NCBI GenBank assembly: GCA_035302145.1
Contig: DATGSX010000103.1
Coordinates: 1 to 35,987, forward strand
Source of the DNA: JAJYTI01 sp035302145
Lineage (GTDB): Bacteria; Bacteroidota; Bacteroidia; Flavobacteriales; Flavobacteriaceae
Length of the DNA stretch: 35,987 nt
Direction of reading: 5' to 3'
Position numbers and translations under genes: made by a program. Below the pieces are notes generated by a model. It did no database searches and had not been told where the DNA came from. It saw nothing but the letters and a program-made list of their open reading frames with translations. Each line of letters opens with the position of its first letter. Positions within the stretch are counted from its first letter, which is position 1. Of this stretch, positions 7,840-17,398 are shown piece after piece.

Positions 7840-8523
7840 TTACTTAAAAAACAGTTTTCCTAACTCTAATGGCTCTACTGGTGTATCTCCTTTATACACA
7901 CGCATATTTCCAGCTGAAATTTCGTCGATCAACATAATATCTCCAGTATTTTCATCCCGTCCAAACTCAAGCTTAATATCATACAGCTCCAATCCGCGCA
8001 AGCTTAATTCATCTTTTACAAGCGAACAAATCTTAACTGTTAGCTTTTTCACCTCTTCATAATCTTCGGCCGACAGAATATTTAATGTTTCGAGTGTATC
8101 CTTGGAAATCGTTGGGTCGCCTCGTTCGTCGTCTTTTATAGTAAACTCCACAAACGCATCTAGTTTTTGTCCTTCTTCACAATATCTAGCATATCTCCTA
8201 TAAAAGCTTCCAACGGCACGAAACCTGCAGATAACTTCTAAGCCATCGCCAAACATTTCTGCTTTTTTAACTACCATCTGCGCTTTGTCTAAATCTGCAC
8301 TAACAAAATGGGTGGTAATTCCTTTTTGATTAAGTTTTTCGAAAAAATAAGTCGACAAGCGCAAACCCGCTTTTCCCATTCCTTCAATACTTAAGCCAAC
8401 GGTATTCGCACCAGGATCAAAAACTCCATCGGTACCCGTAACATCATCTTTAAATTGTAGTAAAACTTCGCCTTTTCCATGGCGGTACACATCTTTGGTT
8501 TTACCAGTATAAATACGTTCCAT
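7840..8523 (-). CDS. purC: SAICAR synthetase (phosphoribosylaminoimidazole-succinocarboxamide synthase)
   Basis: This 227-residue cytoplasmic enzyme catalyses the ATP-dependent joining of CAIR and aspartate to give SAICAR in de novo purine synthesis. It shows the family's start YTGKTKDVYR (about 5-14), the LLQFKDDVTGTDG block, GLSIEGMGKAGLRLSTYFFE, and the late DIKLEFGRD...IMLIDEISAGNMR stretch that carries the Mg/ATP-binding acidic residues. The length is slightly below the 235-240 usual in bacteria, but both ends look complete. The gene stands alone with its own terminator, divergent from the tricorn-like gene. The upstream 239 bases show no convincing purine-responsive riboswitch. Confidence 0.95.
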   Translation of the reverse strand: MERIYTGKTKDVYRHGKGEVLLQFKDDVTGTDGVFDPGANTVGLSIEGMGKAGLRLSTYFFEKLNQKGITTHFVSADLDKAQMVVKKAEMFGDGLEVICRFRAVGSFYRRYARYCEEGQKLDAFVEFTIKDDERGDPTISKDTLETLNILSAEDYEEVKKLTVKICSLVKDELSLRGLELYDIKLEFGRDENTGDIMLIDEISAGNMRVYKGDTPVEPLELGKLFFK

Positions 8524-8674
8524 ACATTGATTTATATAAGAAAAAGTAAAATTACGGTAAAAATTTATGTAATCCGTAAAATAGATAAAATACTTCGTCC
8601 TAACCTTCGTTCGTTAGCTCGTATTCTGTGACTGTCGCTAGTGTTACTCCATTTTTACTTGAGAAAAAATACCG

Positions 8675-8682
8675 TATCTTTA
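8675..8682 (+). promoter_or_regulatory. Probable -7 promoter element of the tricorn-like gene
   Basis: TATCTTTA matches seven of eight positions of the Bacteroidota -7 consensus TAnnTTTG and lies 80 bases upstream of the start codon. The -33 element is not clear, so this is tentative. Confidence 0.4.
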
Positions 8683-8762
8683 GCCGCAAATCAAATACTG
8701 TTACAGTAGAATTGTAACAATAGCTTACTATTTCTAACTTATAGAGTAAAACCAATTAACTT

Positions 8763-11700
8763 ATGACAAAACGCTTTTATTTACTAGGTAGTCTACTACT
8801 CTGGTCTGTAGCGATGTTGGCACAAACGAAGGAAACCCTTCTTTTGCGTCATCCTGACATCAGCAAATCCCATATTACCTTTGTTTACGCAGGGGATATA
8901 TGGATTGCAGATAAGAGTGGTACCAATCCAAGAAAACTTACTAGCAACCCCGCAGTAGAACTGCATCCAAAGTTTTCGCCCGATGGAAAGACCATTGGAT
9001 TTACAGGAAATTACGATGGTAATACCGATGTATATACGGTTGGCCTACACGGAGGAAACCCAGAACGCATTACCTATCATCCAGCATCGGATATGATGAG
9101 GGGATGGTTAAACAATGAAACAGTGTACTTTACTTCGGCTAGAGACTTTGAGTATTCTTTAGGTTCAAGATTGCATCAAAAAAACATAAACAACGCACAG
9201 GCAGAGGTTTTAACCATGCCAGAAGCATATCAAGGTTCTCCATCGCCAGACGGGAAAAAGTGGGCGTATATTAAAAATGGTGACCCTAGCGAAAGACAAC
9301 GAGTAGCCTTCAAACGCTATCGAGGTGGTGGAATGCCAACGATTTGGATCTTTGATGAAAAAACCCACGAGATAGAGATTATTCCTGGCGAAGAATCGAA
9401 CAACGTACAACCGCTATGGCGTGGGGATTATGTTTATTTCTTATCCGATAGAAATAAAGTAATGAACCTATTCCGCTATAATACCATTACCAAAATAACA
9501 GAGCAGGTAAGTTTCTTCGAGGATTTTGATATAAAAACCTTCTCTGGGAATGATAAAGAACTCATTTTAGAGCAAGGTGGTACATTACACTTATACGATA
9601 TAGCTTCGAAACAAATTACCCCAATATCTATTTATCTTGATAGTGACGTGATTGACACTAGAGCACACTATGTAGATGTGAAGGATCATATTAGGGATTA
9701 CGAAGTATCGCCAACAGGTGTCCGTGCCTTATTCCAAAGCCGTGGTGAGATTTTCTCTGTTCCATTGGACAAAGGGACGATTAGAAACCTATCGAACACC
9801 CCTGGGGCACACAATAAATACCCAGCATGGTCGCCAAACGGCAAGTGGATTTCGTATATATCCGACCAAAACGATACCTATCAATTAGTACTACGCGATC
9901 AGAAAGCAAAAGATGACCCGATTTTTATCGATATAGGAGATACGCATTTCTTCTTTGAGCCAACGTGGTCGCCAGATAGTAAAAAGTTATTCTACAGCGA
10001 TAGTCATTTGAATTTATTTTATGTGGACATCGACACTAAAAAGGTGGTGAAAGTAGATACCGATGCTATGAGTACCAACACAGGACGAGTAAACAACCAA
10101 TTCCAGCCTAGTTGGTCGCCAGACTCCAATTGGATTGCCTATATAAAGACGTTGCCAAATTTTGTACCAGCAGTGTTTATATACAACCTAAAAACCGGTG
10201 CTACTAAACAGATTACCGATGGGATGAGCCACACTCAGAGTCCGACGTTTAGCGCCGATGGAAAGTATTTGTTCTTTACTGCTAGTACCAATATCGGCTT
10301 GTCGTATCACGGATTGCATATGACGGCATACGGCACTAGACCCACTAGAAATATCTATGCTTTTATCTTATCGGAAGACACCCCAAGTCCTTTACAGCCA
10401 AGTAGTGATGAAGAAGAAGTTGAGGAAGGAAAGGACAAGAAAAAGAAGAAAAAAGATAAAGACAAGGATGAAGACAAAAAGGAAAAAACTCGTATAGATT
10501 TAGATAAAAATATCCAGAATAGAATTATTGCCCTACCTATTCGATCTGGCCGTTACCGTCAGATTAATGGCGATGTAGCAGGGAAATTACTATATAGTCA
10601 AGGTAGTAGTTTACATGCTTATGATTTTAAGGATAGAGAGTCTAAAGAAATCGGAAAAGACATCCAAAACTTTAAGATTAGTGCCGATGGAAAGAAAATT
10701 ATGTATCGATCCAAAGGCAATTACTATATAGCTAATACAAGCGGTAACATTAAAAACTCACCAAAGAATATGGTGAAAACCAACGGTATTAAGCAATTAG
10801 TAGATCCTATCGCTGAGTGGCACCAGGTATTTGATGAGGTTTGGCATATGCAAAAAGAATATTTCTATGCCGAAAACATGCATGGTATCGATTGGGAGGC
10901 AGTTCGCAAGCAATACGAACCAATGCTTCCGTTTGTTAAGCACCGTGCAGACTTAACCTACCTATTGAACGAAATGATGGGGGAAATGGTAGTAGGTCAC
11001 AACTATATTTATCCAGGCACCCAGCCAGATGAGCCATCGGTAAGCGTTGGGATGCTCGGAGCAGATTACTATATAGATAAGAATCATTATAGAATTGGAA
11101 AGATTTACTCTGCATACGATTGGAATCCTAATTTAAAAGCACCTTTAAACGTCCCAGGACTAGGTGTGAACGTAGGAGATTACATTTTGGCCGTAAACGG
11201 ACAAGAATTGAATAAGGACACCAATATCTATAGCTTATTCGATTTTACTGTAGGTAAACAAGTAAGTCTTACTGTAAACAACAAGCCTTCTTTACAAGGA
11301 GCTAAGGATGTGGTGGTAGTACCGATTTCTTACGGTCAAGAAGTAAGCCTGAGAAGAAACGATTGGATGGAAGAGAATCGTAAGCGAACCGATGCGTTAA
11401 GCAACGGAACAATTGCCTATATCTACATGCCAAACACTGCTGGAGCAGGTTATGATAACTTTAACCGTTATTACTTCTCGCAAATGGATAAAAAAGCAAT
11501 GCTTATCGACGAGCGTAACAACGGTGGTGGTAAAGTTGCAGATTATGTTATCGATTTATTGTCTAGAGATATAATAAGTTTCTGGGGAATACGCGATGGA
11601 CGAAGCTTTACCACACCAGGAAACGGGATTTACGGACCAAAAGCCATGATTATTAACGAAAATGCTGGTTCGGGTGGCGATATGATGCCTTATATGTTCC

Positions 11701-12014
11701 GTCATAAAGACTTAGGAAAGTTAGTTGGCCGTACTACCATGGGAATATTAGTTGGAATTAGTGGTTATCCTCCCCTATTAGATGGCGGAAGAGTTACCTC
11801 GCCTAACTTTGGAATTTATGATTTAGATGGAAATTGGATTATAGAAAACGAAGGAGTAGCTCCGGATATTTTTGTAGAACAAACACCAAAAGAATTACTA
11901 GAAGGAAGAGATCCACAACTAGAGAAAACTATTGAAATTCTTCTAGAGGAGATGAAAACTTATCCTTATAAAGATATCCCTAAACCTGCCGATCCACTTC
12001 GTGCACACGATTAG
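8763..12014 (+). CDS. Exported tricorn-like S41-family peptidase
   Basis: This 1083-residue protein starts with a signal peptide (MTKRFYLLGSLLLWSVAMLA, likely cut near residue 20-21), so it acts in the periplasm or at the surface. About 600 residues of TolB/WD40-like propeller repeats follow, with recurring motifs of the type P-x-W-S-P-D/N-G/S-K. Next come a C1 helical region from about 680, a PDZ domain (about 760-860), and the S41 serine-peptidase domain. By-eye catalytic candidates are His746 (GHNY), Ser970 (AGSGGD) and Glu1030 (ENEGVAPD), matching His746, Ser965 and Glu1023 of Thermoplasma tricorn. The second-shell Ser745 of tricorn is Gly here. Residues 549-576 are an extreme Lys/Asp/Glu stretch inside the propeller. 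The expected role is degradation of oligopeptides. The gene is a single unit with its own terminator. Confidence 0.92.
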   Translation: MTKRFYLLGSLLLWSVAMLAQTKETLLLRHPDISKSHITFVYAGDIWIADKSGTNPRKLTSNPAVELHPKFSPDGKTIGFTGNYDGNTDVYTVGLHGGNPERITYHPASDMMRGWLNNETVYFTSARDFEYSLGSRLHQKNINNAQAEVLTMPEAYQGSPSPDGKKWAYIKNGDPSERQRVAFKRYRGGGMPTIWIFDEKTHEIEIIPGEESNNVQPLWRGDYVYFLSDRNKVMNLFRYNTITKITEQVSFFEDFDIKTFSGNDKELILEQGGTLHLYDIASKQITPISIYLDSDVIDTRAHYVDVKDHIRDYEVSPTGVRALFQSRGEIFSVPLDKGTIRNLSNTPGAHNKYPAWSPNGKWISYISDQNDTYQLVLRDQKAKDDPIFIDIGDTHFFFEPTWSPDSKKLFYSDSHLNLFYVDIDTKKVVKVDTDAMSTNTGRVNNQFQPSWSPDSNWIAYIKTLPNFVPAVFIYNLKTGATKQITDGMSHTQSPTFSADGKYLFFTASTNIGLSYHGLHMTAYGTRPTRNIYAFILSEDTPSPLQPSSDEEEVEEGKDKKKKKKDKDKDEDKKEKTRIDLDKNIQNRIIALPIRSGRYRQINGDVAGKLLYSQGSSLHAYDFKDRESKEIGKDIQNFKISADGKKIMYRSKGNYYIANTSGNIKNSPKNMVKTNGIKQLVDPIAEWHQVFDEVWHMQKEYFYAENMHGIDWEAVRKQYEPMLPFVKHRADLTYLLNEMMGEMVVGHNYIYPGTQPDEPSVSVGMLGADYYIDKNHYRIGKIYSAYDWNPNLKAPLNVPGLGVNVGDYILAVNGQELNKDTNIYSLFDFTVGKQVSLTVNNKPSLQGAKDVVVVPISYGQEVSLRRNDWMEENRKRTDALSNGTIAYIYMPNTAGAGYDNFNRYYFSQMDKKAMLIDERNNGGGKVADYVIDLLSRDIISFWGIRDGRSFTTPGNGIYGPKAMIINENAGSGGDMMPYMFRHKDLGKLVGRTTMGILVGISGYPPLLDGGRVTSPNFGIYDLDGNWIIENEGVAPDIFVEQTPKELLEGRDPQLEKTIEILLEEMKTYPYKDIPKPADPLRAHD

Positions 12015-12642
12015 GGCTTAATGCTTTTAAAATAAAAAATCGCGCGTTTAGATAACGTGCGATTTTTTTTTGATTTTTATAATGAGTAGGAAATTTATAA
12101 ACCTGATTATTTACCTCGTTGCAAGGCTGTGGAAAATTATAGCAATTGAAGTGCTTCTAATTGGCAACAAAATTTCGAGGGGACTCCCCTATTTTCTCCT
12201 TTACCTTAATAAGGTTTAGAATAGCATCAAAAAGATAACAGTAAAGAAAATGCAAATTTTAAAAATAATTTCCCACATAACATTTAAATATTTAGCCCTA
12301 ACTTCTATGTTTTTTTCATTTATATAGAATCTTAGGAAGTATTGGTAATCAAAAGTACTTAATTATTAATTAATAGGATTATTATTTTATAATTAATTCA
12401 TTTATCCTATCCCTTTAAACTTATAAATCAAATAAGCAATACCAAGAAGTTTATACTTCACCCTATTATTTGGTAAAATGCTTATTCTCTACTGTTACAG
12501 CTATTATTTTGAAGATATGCATATTTTCTGACTATAAAATAGCAGCAAAATAAAAGAAAGTCACCAATGAAATTTTCCTAACCCAACCTCATAAATGCTG
12601 CTTTATTTTTTAATATATTGCAAATAGATTAACACTATTATC
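12015..12642. other. Long A/T-rich intergenic region
   Basis: This 628-base gap contains the terminator at 12035-12071 and then A/T-rich sequence. A 45-codon ATG reading at 12082-12219 is noted as a weak possibility only. From about 12220 to 12600 the sequence is strongly A/T-rich with short ATTAAT-type palindromes and no ORF, RNA gene or repeat that I can support. It may hold the promoter of the acyl-CoA synthetase gene. Confidence 0.5.
12035..12071 (+). terminator. Rho-independent terminator of the tricorn-like gene
   Basis: AAAAATCGCGCGTT at 12035-12048 pairs with AACGTGCGATTTTT at 12054-12067, 14 pairs with one G-U, around a 5-base loop. It merges into a run of nine T (12063-12071). Confidence 0.92.
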
Positions 12643-14337
12643 ATGAAACAAGTATATAAAGATGTAATTGATTTATTGCAAAACAAGGAGTATGCAAAAC
12701 TAAAGGAGTACGAAATACAACGCCCAGAGAAAATGAATTGGGTGACGGAAGTTTTCGAAGGTATCCATCTTAAAAACCATCCGAACAAAACAGCCTTATT
12801 ATGGACCGACGGGAAGGAAACAGTAAACTATTCTTTTCAAGACATTATTTCTAAAACAAATAAGCTAGTAAACTTTTTAAGAGGAAAAGGAATAAATAAA
12901 GGAGACGTATTATTTACACAAATGATGCTACAGCCCATTACTTGGACCTCCATTTTAGCAAATATTAAAGGTGGGTTTAAAATGATTCCTGCTGCTTCTA
13001 TCTTAGGCACCCAAGATGTGGTATATCGCTTTAAGAAAACCTTTCCAAAAGTGGTTTTTGCCGATCAAGATAATGCCTATAAAACCGATGAGGCAGAAAA
13101 ACAACTTGGAAAAGAAATAGCCATAAAAATAATTGCCGAAGGAACACGCGATGGATGGTATAGCTTAGAGGATATTGAAAAAGAAAGTGACAAAGCCGAA
13201 GGGGCTATGCATAGTCCGGACGACATTCTTTTTTATTTTTTCACTTCAGGTACCACTGGCATGCCCAAAGCAGTTTGCCATACACATTTAAGTCTCACGT
13301 TAGGTCATTTAACCACTACGGCTTGGATAGGAGTGAACAACAGCGATATACATTACAACATCTCGCAGCCAGGTTGGGCAAAGTTTGCTTGGAGTAGTTT
13401 TTTTGGACCTTGGAATGTGGGCGCCACTATCTTTGCACATCACACCGACAAAAGATTCGATCCAAAAACCACTTTGGATTTAATCCATAAGCACAAAATA
13501 ACCACACTTTGTGCTCCACCCACTGCATTGCGTTTATTTATAAAAGAAGATTTAAGCAGCTATTCCTTCTCCTTAAAAGAATGTGTTGCCGCAGGCGAAC
13601 CTTTAAATCCGGAGGTTATCGAGGCTTGGCGAAAAGGTACTGGGATAACCATAAGAGATGGGTATGGACAAACCGAAGCTACCTGCATTATAGGGAACTT
13701 ATCTGGTAAGGAAATAAAGTATGGATCTATGGGTAAACCTATGTTTATGTACGATGCGGTAATCGCCGATGATGATGGCAACATTTTAGCGGATTACGAC
13801 GAAGGAAATATCTGCGTTCGCATGCCAAAAGGCGAACATGTAAACGGTATATTTAAAGGGTATTTATTCGATAAAGAAAGAGAGGAAAGAGGGATTAGAC
13901 ATGGCTTGTATTATACTGGCGACAAAGCCTATCGCGATTCCGATGGCTATATTTGGTTTATTGGTAGAGACGACGATGTTATAAAAGCTTCCGCCTATCG
14001 TATCGGGCCATTTGAGGTAGAATCCGTTTTACTAGAACATCCAGCAGTAATCGAATCGGCAGTTGTTGGTTCGCCACACCCTATTAAAGGTTATGAGGTA
14101 AAAGCATTTGTTGTTTTGGGCAAAGGCGAAACCCCAAATAAAGCTCTAGCTGATGCGTTGTTTAAACACTCAAGAGAACACCTTGCACCATATAAAATGC
14201 CGAGGATTATCGAATTTGTAGAAGAACTTCCTAAAACGATTTCTGGAAAAATACGACGTGTGGAACTACGTGCACAAGAAGCAGAGTTTAGAGCAAAAAA
14301 CAAGGAAAGAGAAATGGAGTTTCACTATAAGAAATAG
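12643..14337 (+). CDS. Acyl-CoA synthetase, AMP-forming (medium-chain type)
   Basis: This 564-residue ligase activates a carboxylic acid by ATP to an acyl-adenylate and then to acyl-CoA. The adenylation motifs are all present: the P-loop FFTSGTTGMPKAV (about 203-215), GYGQTEAT (about 343-350), YYTGDKAYRDSDGYIWFIGR with the hinge after DDDVIKASAYRIGP, and the C-terminal TISGKIRR with catalytic Lys536. The overall pattern, with the N-terminal WVTEVFEGIHLKNHPNKTALLW, resembles medium-chain or benzoate-type synthetases more than acetyl-CoA synthetase. The acid used cannot be told from sequence. The protein is cytoplasmic. Start: ATG at 12643, the first in frame after a long A/T-rich gap. A UUCG-loop terminator follows, so it is a single-gene unit. 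Confidence 0.93.
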   Translation: MKQVYKDVIDLLQNKEYAKLKEYEIQRPEKMNWVTEVFEGIHLKNHPNKTALLWTDGKETVNYSFQDIISKTNKLVNFLRGKGINKGDVLFTQMMLQPITWTSILANIKGGFKMIPAASILGTQDVVYRFKKTFPKVVFADQDNAYKTDEAEKQLGKEIAIKIIAEGTRDGWYSLEDIEKESDKAEGAMHSPDDILFYFFTSGTTGMPKAVCHTHLSLTLGHLTTTAWIGVNNSDIHYNISQPGWAKFAWSSFFGPWNVGATIFAHHTDKRFDPKTTLDLIHKHKITTLCAPPTALRLFIKEDLSSYSFSLKECVAAGEPLNPEVIEAWRKGTGITIRDGYGQTEATCIIGNLSGKEIKYGSMGKPMFMYDAVIADDDGNILADYDEGNICVRMPKGEHVNGIFKGYLFDKEREERGIRHGLYYTGDKAYRDSDGYIWFIGRDDDVIKASAYRIGPFEVESVLLEHPAVIESAVVGSPHPIKGYEVKAFVVLGKGETPNKALADALFKHSREHLAPYKMPRIIEFVEELPKTISGKIRRVELRAQEAEFRAKNKEREMEFHYKK

Positions 14338-14367
14338 ATAAAATATCTAGCTTAAAATAATACCATG

Positions 14368-14400
14368 GGCTTAGCTTTCGAGCTAAGCCTGATTTATTTA
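14368..14400 (+). terminator. Terminator of the acyl-CoA synthetase gene (TTCG loop)
   Basis: GGCTTAGCT at 14368-14376 pairs perfectly with AGCTAAGCC at 14381-14389, closed by a stable TTCG tetraloop. A T-rich but interrupted tail follows. Confidence 0.8.
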
Positions 14401-14485
14401 AGTCCTATCATCAAAATATATGGAAGCAATACAATAATTTCGGATATTCCCACTTCCTATTCTAGTTTTATATATATTAGTTGCA

Positions 14486-15187
14486 ATGATAAAAAGCGAT
14501 AATACCATACAGGTTTTAATTGTAGAAGACGACACACGTGTAGCAGAGCTAATCCGGCGGGTGATGCAAGAAAAAGACTACGAAATCACTATTGCCTACG
14601 ATGGTCAAGAAGCTTTGGAACTAGTGCAGTCGCAGGACTTTCGATTGATAATAACCGACATTATTCTTCCAAAACTAAATGGTGTAGATTTTTGTAAAAA
14701 AGTCCGCATCATTAAGCCCGATATTCCCATCATCATGCTTACGGCTCTAGGAACTACCAATCATAAAGTAGAAGGATTGGATGCTGGGGCCGATGACTAT
14801 ATGGTAAAACCATTTGAAATGAAGGAGTTACTAGCACGAGTACGCGCAGTATTAAAGCGTAGTGAACGTATGCGAACGCCTGAGGGAGCTATTTTATCGT
14901 ATGCCGACTTAGTCCTAAACAAAAACACTAAAACGGTTAAGCGAAACAATAAGGACATTAAACTCACGCCAAAGGAGTTTGAACTGTTGCATTATTTTTT
15001 ATCCAATCCTGAACGCGTTTTATCCCGAGCGGAAATCGCTGAGAACGTATGGCAGACAAACTTTGACACCGGAACTAATTTTATTGATGTTTATATTAAT
15101 TATTTACGCAATAAGATAGATAAGCACCACGACTTTAAACTCATTCATACTCGTGTTGGTATGGGCTTTATTTTACAAAAAGAATGA
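14486..15187 (+). CDS. OmpR-family response regulator
   Basis: This 233-residue transcription factor has a receiver domain (about 9-124) with the acidic pair Asp15/Asp16, phosphoacceptor Asp58, Thr86 and Lys108 all in place. A winged-helix DNA-binding domain follows (about 135-230), with LTPKEFELLHYFLSN and VDVYINYLRNKI-type features. Phosphorylation by the partner kinase should drive dimer binding to its target promoters. Its last four bases ATGA overlap the kinase start, so the two are translationally coupled. Targets and signal are unknown; none of the neighbours is an obvious efflux or metal gene. Confidence 0.95.
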   Translation: MIKSDNTIQVLIVEDDTRVAELIRRVMQEKDYEITIAYDGQEALELVQSQDFRLIITDIILPKLNGVDFCKKVRIIKPDIPIIMLTALGTTNHKVEGLDAGADDYMVKPFEMKELLARVRAVLKRSERMRTPEGAILSYADLVLNKNTKTVKRNNKDIKLTPKEFELLHYFLSNPERVLSRAEIAENVWQTNFDTGTNFIDVYINYLRNKIDKHHDFKLIHTRVGMGFILQKE

Positions 15188-16560
15188 AAATACGAGCCAG
15201 ATTCAATCTCATTTTCACCTTGTTAGCCACCATTGCACTAGTGTTCTTTGGGGTTACCGTATATTGGGTTTCTAAAAATGATAGAGAAAAAGAGTTTTCA
15301 TCGATACTTAAAAACAAAGCGCTTGTCAAATCTAAATTAATATTAAGTGCGAATCTATCGCTCGATGAACTACAACAGATATTTGCAACGCAAAACGAAG
15401 ATTCCAATAGGGTAACGATCGCTATTTACAATGAGGATTTTCAACAGGTATATAGCGAAAAGTCCATTTTTAACACTCCGGATTCCACACAAATCGTACT
15501 GCAAAAAGCAAAAGCCCACAACGAATATATTGTTAAAGACGGTACAAAACTAACCATAGGTATGACATTCCTGAACGATGGTAAAGATTATTTAGTTATC
15601 GCATCTGGAAGCGACCACTATGGAAAAGAAAAACTATCGGAGTTATTATATATTTTAATTATTACTGCTGGAATTGCCATTATCCTCCTATTTATTTTAG
15701 GATTTTACTTCTCTAAGCGTGTTTTAAATCCGATTAAGGAAATGACACAGGAAATAAATAAGATCACTGCTGCGCACTTGGACTTGCGTTTAAGACCGCT
15801 TAAGCACAAAGACGAATTAAATAAGCTAGGAGCTATTTTCAATCAGATGTTAGACCGGTTGGAAAGCTCTTTTGATTCGCAAAAAGAGTTTGTGGCCCAT
15901 ATATCTCATGAATTACGCACCCCTTTGGCAGCTATCATTACGGATTTAGAACTAGCGTTAAATCAAACCCATAGCTCCGAAGAGTATCGCAATACCATAG
16001 AACGCACCCTATCCGATGCAAAAAAAATAGTGCATCTTTCGAATAACTTGTTGGATCTGGCAAAAGCAAATTACGATCCAAAAGAGGTGGGTTATACTCC
16101 GCTTAGAATAGACGAAGTGTTGCTGGAAGCCTACCAAGAAATCCAACAAGGTTCGGCCCCATGTACGGTTCAGATGGAATTTGTGGGCGATACCACCGAT
16201 GAACATTTTATGACCGTAGTTGGAAATCCTTACTTATTGAAAGTAGCCTGTAAAAATCTTATTGAAAATGCTTGTAAATTCTCGTACGACCATCATTGTT
16301 ATATTCGCATTGGGTTTACAAACAAAATGGTAAAAATAGAGTTTATCGATAATGGGATTGGTATTGATGACGAAGACTTAGATCATATATTCGTTCCTTT
16401 TTATAGAGGTAGTAGTCAATCAGATTATGATGGCTATGGCATAGGCTTACCACTCACTCAAAAAATATTAGTGCAACATAGTGGAGAGTTAAAAGTAACT
16501 ACCTCACCAGAGCAAGGAAGCACTTTCACTATGTATATCCCTCATTTAGCCAATAAATAA
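15184..16560 (+). CDS. Sensor histidine kinase (two-TM, HAMP)
   Basis: This 458-residue inner-membrane kinase has a first membrane segment at about 8-28, a periplasmic sensor of about 125 residues with no recognised fold, and a second segment at about 154-177. HAMP follows (about 178-230), with KRVLNPIKEMTQEI. The dimerisation/phosphoacceptor box carries His242 in SHELRTPLAA. The ATPase domain has the N box NLIENACKFS, G1 DNGIGI and G2 GYGIGL. The layout is like CusS/ArlS-type kinases paired with OmpR regulators. It overlaps the regulator gene by four bases (ATGA). The signal is unknown. Confidence 0.95.
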   Translation: MKIRARFNLIFTLLATIALVFFGVTVYWVSKNDREKEFSSILKNKALVKSKLILSANLSLDELQQIFATQNEDSNRVTIAIYNEDFQQVYSEKSIFNTPDSTQIVLQKAKAHNEYIVKDGTKLTIGMTFLNDGKDYLVIASGSDHYGKEKLSELLYILIITAGIAIILLFILGFYFSKRVLNPIKEMTQEINKITAAHLDLRLRPLKHKDELNKLGAIFNQMLDRLESSFDSQKEFVAHISHELRTPLAAIITDLELALNQTHSSEEYRNTIERTLSDAKKIVHLSNNLLDLAKANYDPKEVGYTPLRIDEVLLEAYQEIQQGSAPCTVQMEFVGDTTDEHFMTVVGNPYLLKVACKNLIENACKFSYDHHCYIRIGFTNKMVKIEFIDNGIGIDDEDLDHIFVPFYRGSSQSDYDGYGIGLPLTQKILVQHSGELKVTTSPEQGSTFTMYIPHLANK

Positions 16561-16620
16561 AACACCACCTTTTTATTCTTTTCATCAAGACAACAGTAGG
16601 TTAATTCCTAAAATTCTTAC

Positions 16621-16628
16621 TATATTTA
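16621..16628 (+). promoter_or_regulatory. Probable -7 promoter element of the DJ-1/PfpI gene
   Basis: TATATTTA fits the Bacteroidota -7 consensus TAnnTTTG at seven of eight positions, 41 bases upstream of the start. No clear -33 element. Confidence 0.4.
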
Positions 16629-16669
16629 GTAGTATAAAGGATAAATTAATTTAAAGTACAAAATAGATT

Positions 16670-17251
16670 ATGAGTAAAAGAATATTAATGCTAGCAGGAG
16701 ACTTTGTAGAAGACTACGAAGTGATGGTACCTTATCAAGCCATGATGTCTTTAGGAATCCACGTAGATGTGGTTTGTCCGGATAAAAAGTCTGGAGATAC
16801 CATTCCTACAGCAATCCACGATTTTGAAGGCGACCAAACCTTTACAGAAAAAAGAGGTCATAATTTTACATTAAATAAGTCTTTTAACACGATAGACGTA
16901 TACGATTATGATGGGCTGTATATCTGCGGTGGACGTGCTCCGGAATACATTCGGTTAAACAAAAAAGTATTGGAGATCACCCAGCATTTCTTTAAGAAAA
17001 AGTTACCTGTAGCTGCCATATGTCATGGTATTCAAGTATTAACTGTTGCCGATGTATTATTGGGAAGAACACTAACTGCCTACGAAAGCATCGGCCCTGA
17101 CATTGCGCTTGCTGGTGGTACCTATAAAAAAATTGCGCCAGACAAAGCTATTACCGATGGAAATCTAACCACATCCCCTGCATGGCCAGGACATCCGGCC
17201 TTATTAAGCCAGTTTTATAAACTACTTGGAATAGAAATCCGGAATGTCTAG
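16670..17251 (+). CDS. DJ-1/PfpI family protein
   Basis: This 193-residue cytoplasmic protein has the class-I glutamine-amidotransferase-like fold. The nucleophile elbow is AICHG with Cys118 followed by His119, and the acid partner is probably Glu14 in DFVEDYE, as in PfpI Glu12. The glycine-rich YICGGRAPEYIR stretch at about 84-95 is typical. Family members have been described as intracellular peptidase-like, chaperone or glyoxalase/deglycase enzymes that protect against carbonyl stress; the deglycase claim is disputed, so the activity stays open. It is a single gene, preceded by a -7 element and followed by a hairpin shared with the convergent ychF. Confidence 0.9.
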   Translation: MSKRILMLAGDFVEDYEVMVPYQAMMSLGIHVDVVCPDKKSGDTIPTAIHDFEGDQTFTEKRGHNFTLNKSFNTIDVYDYDGLYICGGRAPEYIRLNKKVLEITQHFFKKKLPVAAICHGIQVLTVADVLLGRTLTAYESIGPDIALAGGTYKKIAPDKAITDGNLTTSPAWPGHPALLSQFYKLLGIEIRNV

Positions 17252-17340
17252 AACATGTAAGTTTTAAAGCTATTACACCTTTGTGATAGCTTAGTTTTTA
17301 TAACACTATTCTTAGAATAGCACCTTTAAATTACGGTATA

Positions 17341-17376
17341 AAAAAACAGCCATCTAAAATAATAGACGGCTGTTTT
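17341..17376. terminator. Bidirectional terminator between PfpI gene and ychF
   Basis: AAAAACAGCCATCT at 17341-17354 pairs with AGACGGCTGTTTTT at 17363-17376 with one A-C mismatch. There is an A run on the left and a T run on the right, so it can end transcription from both convergent genes. Confidence 0.85.
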
Positions 17377-17398
17377 TATATTTAAATAATGTTTTCTT

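Noticed and set aside
12178..12190. AGGGGACTCCCCT palindrome
   Set aside because: It is a short single palindrome in intergenic DNA, with no second copy and no T-tract.
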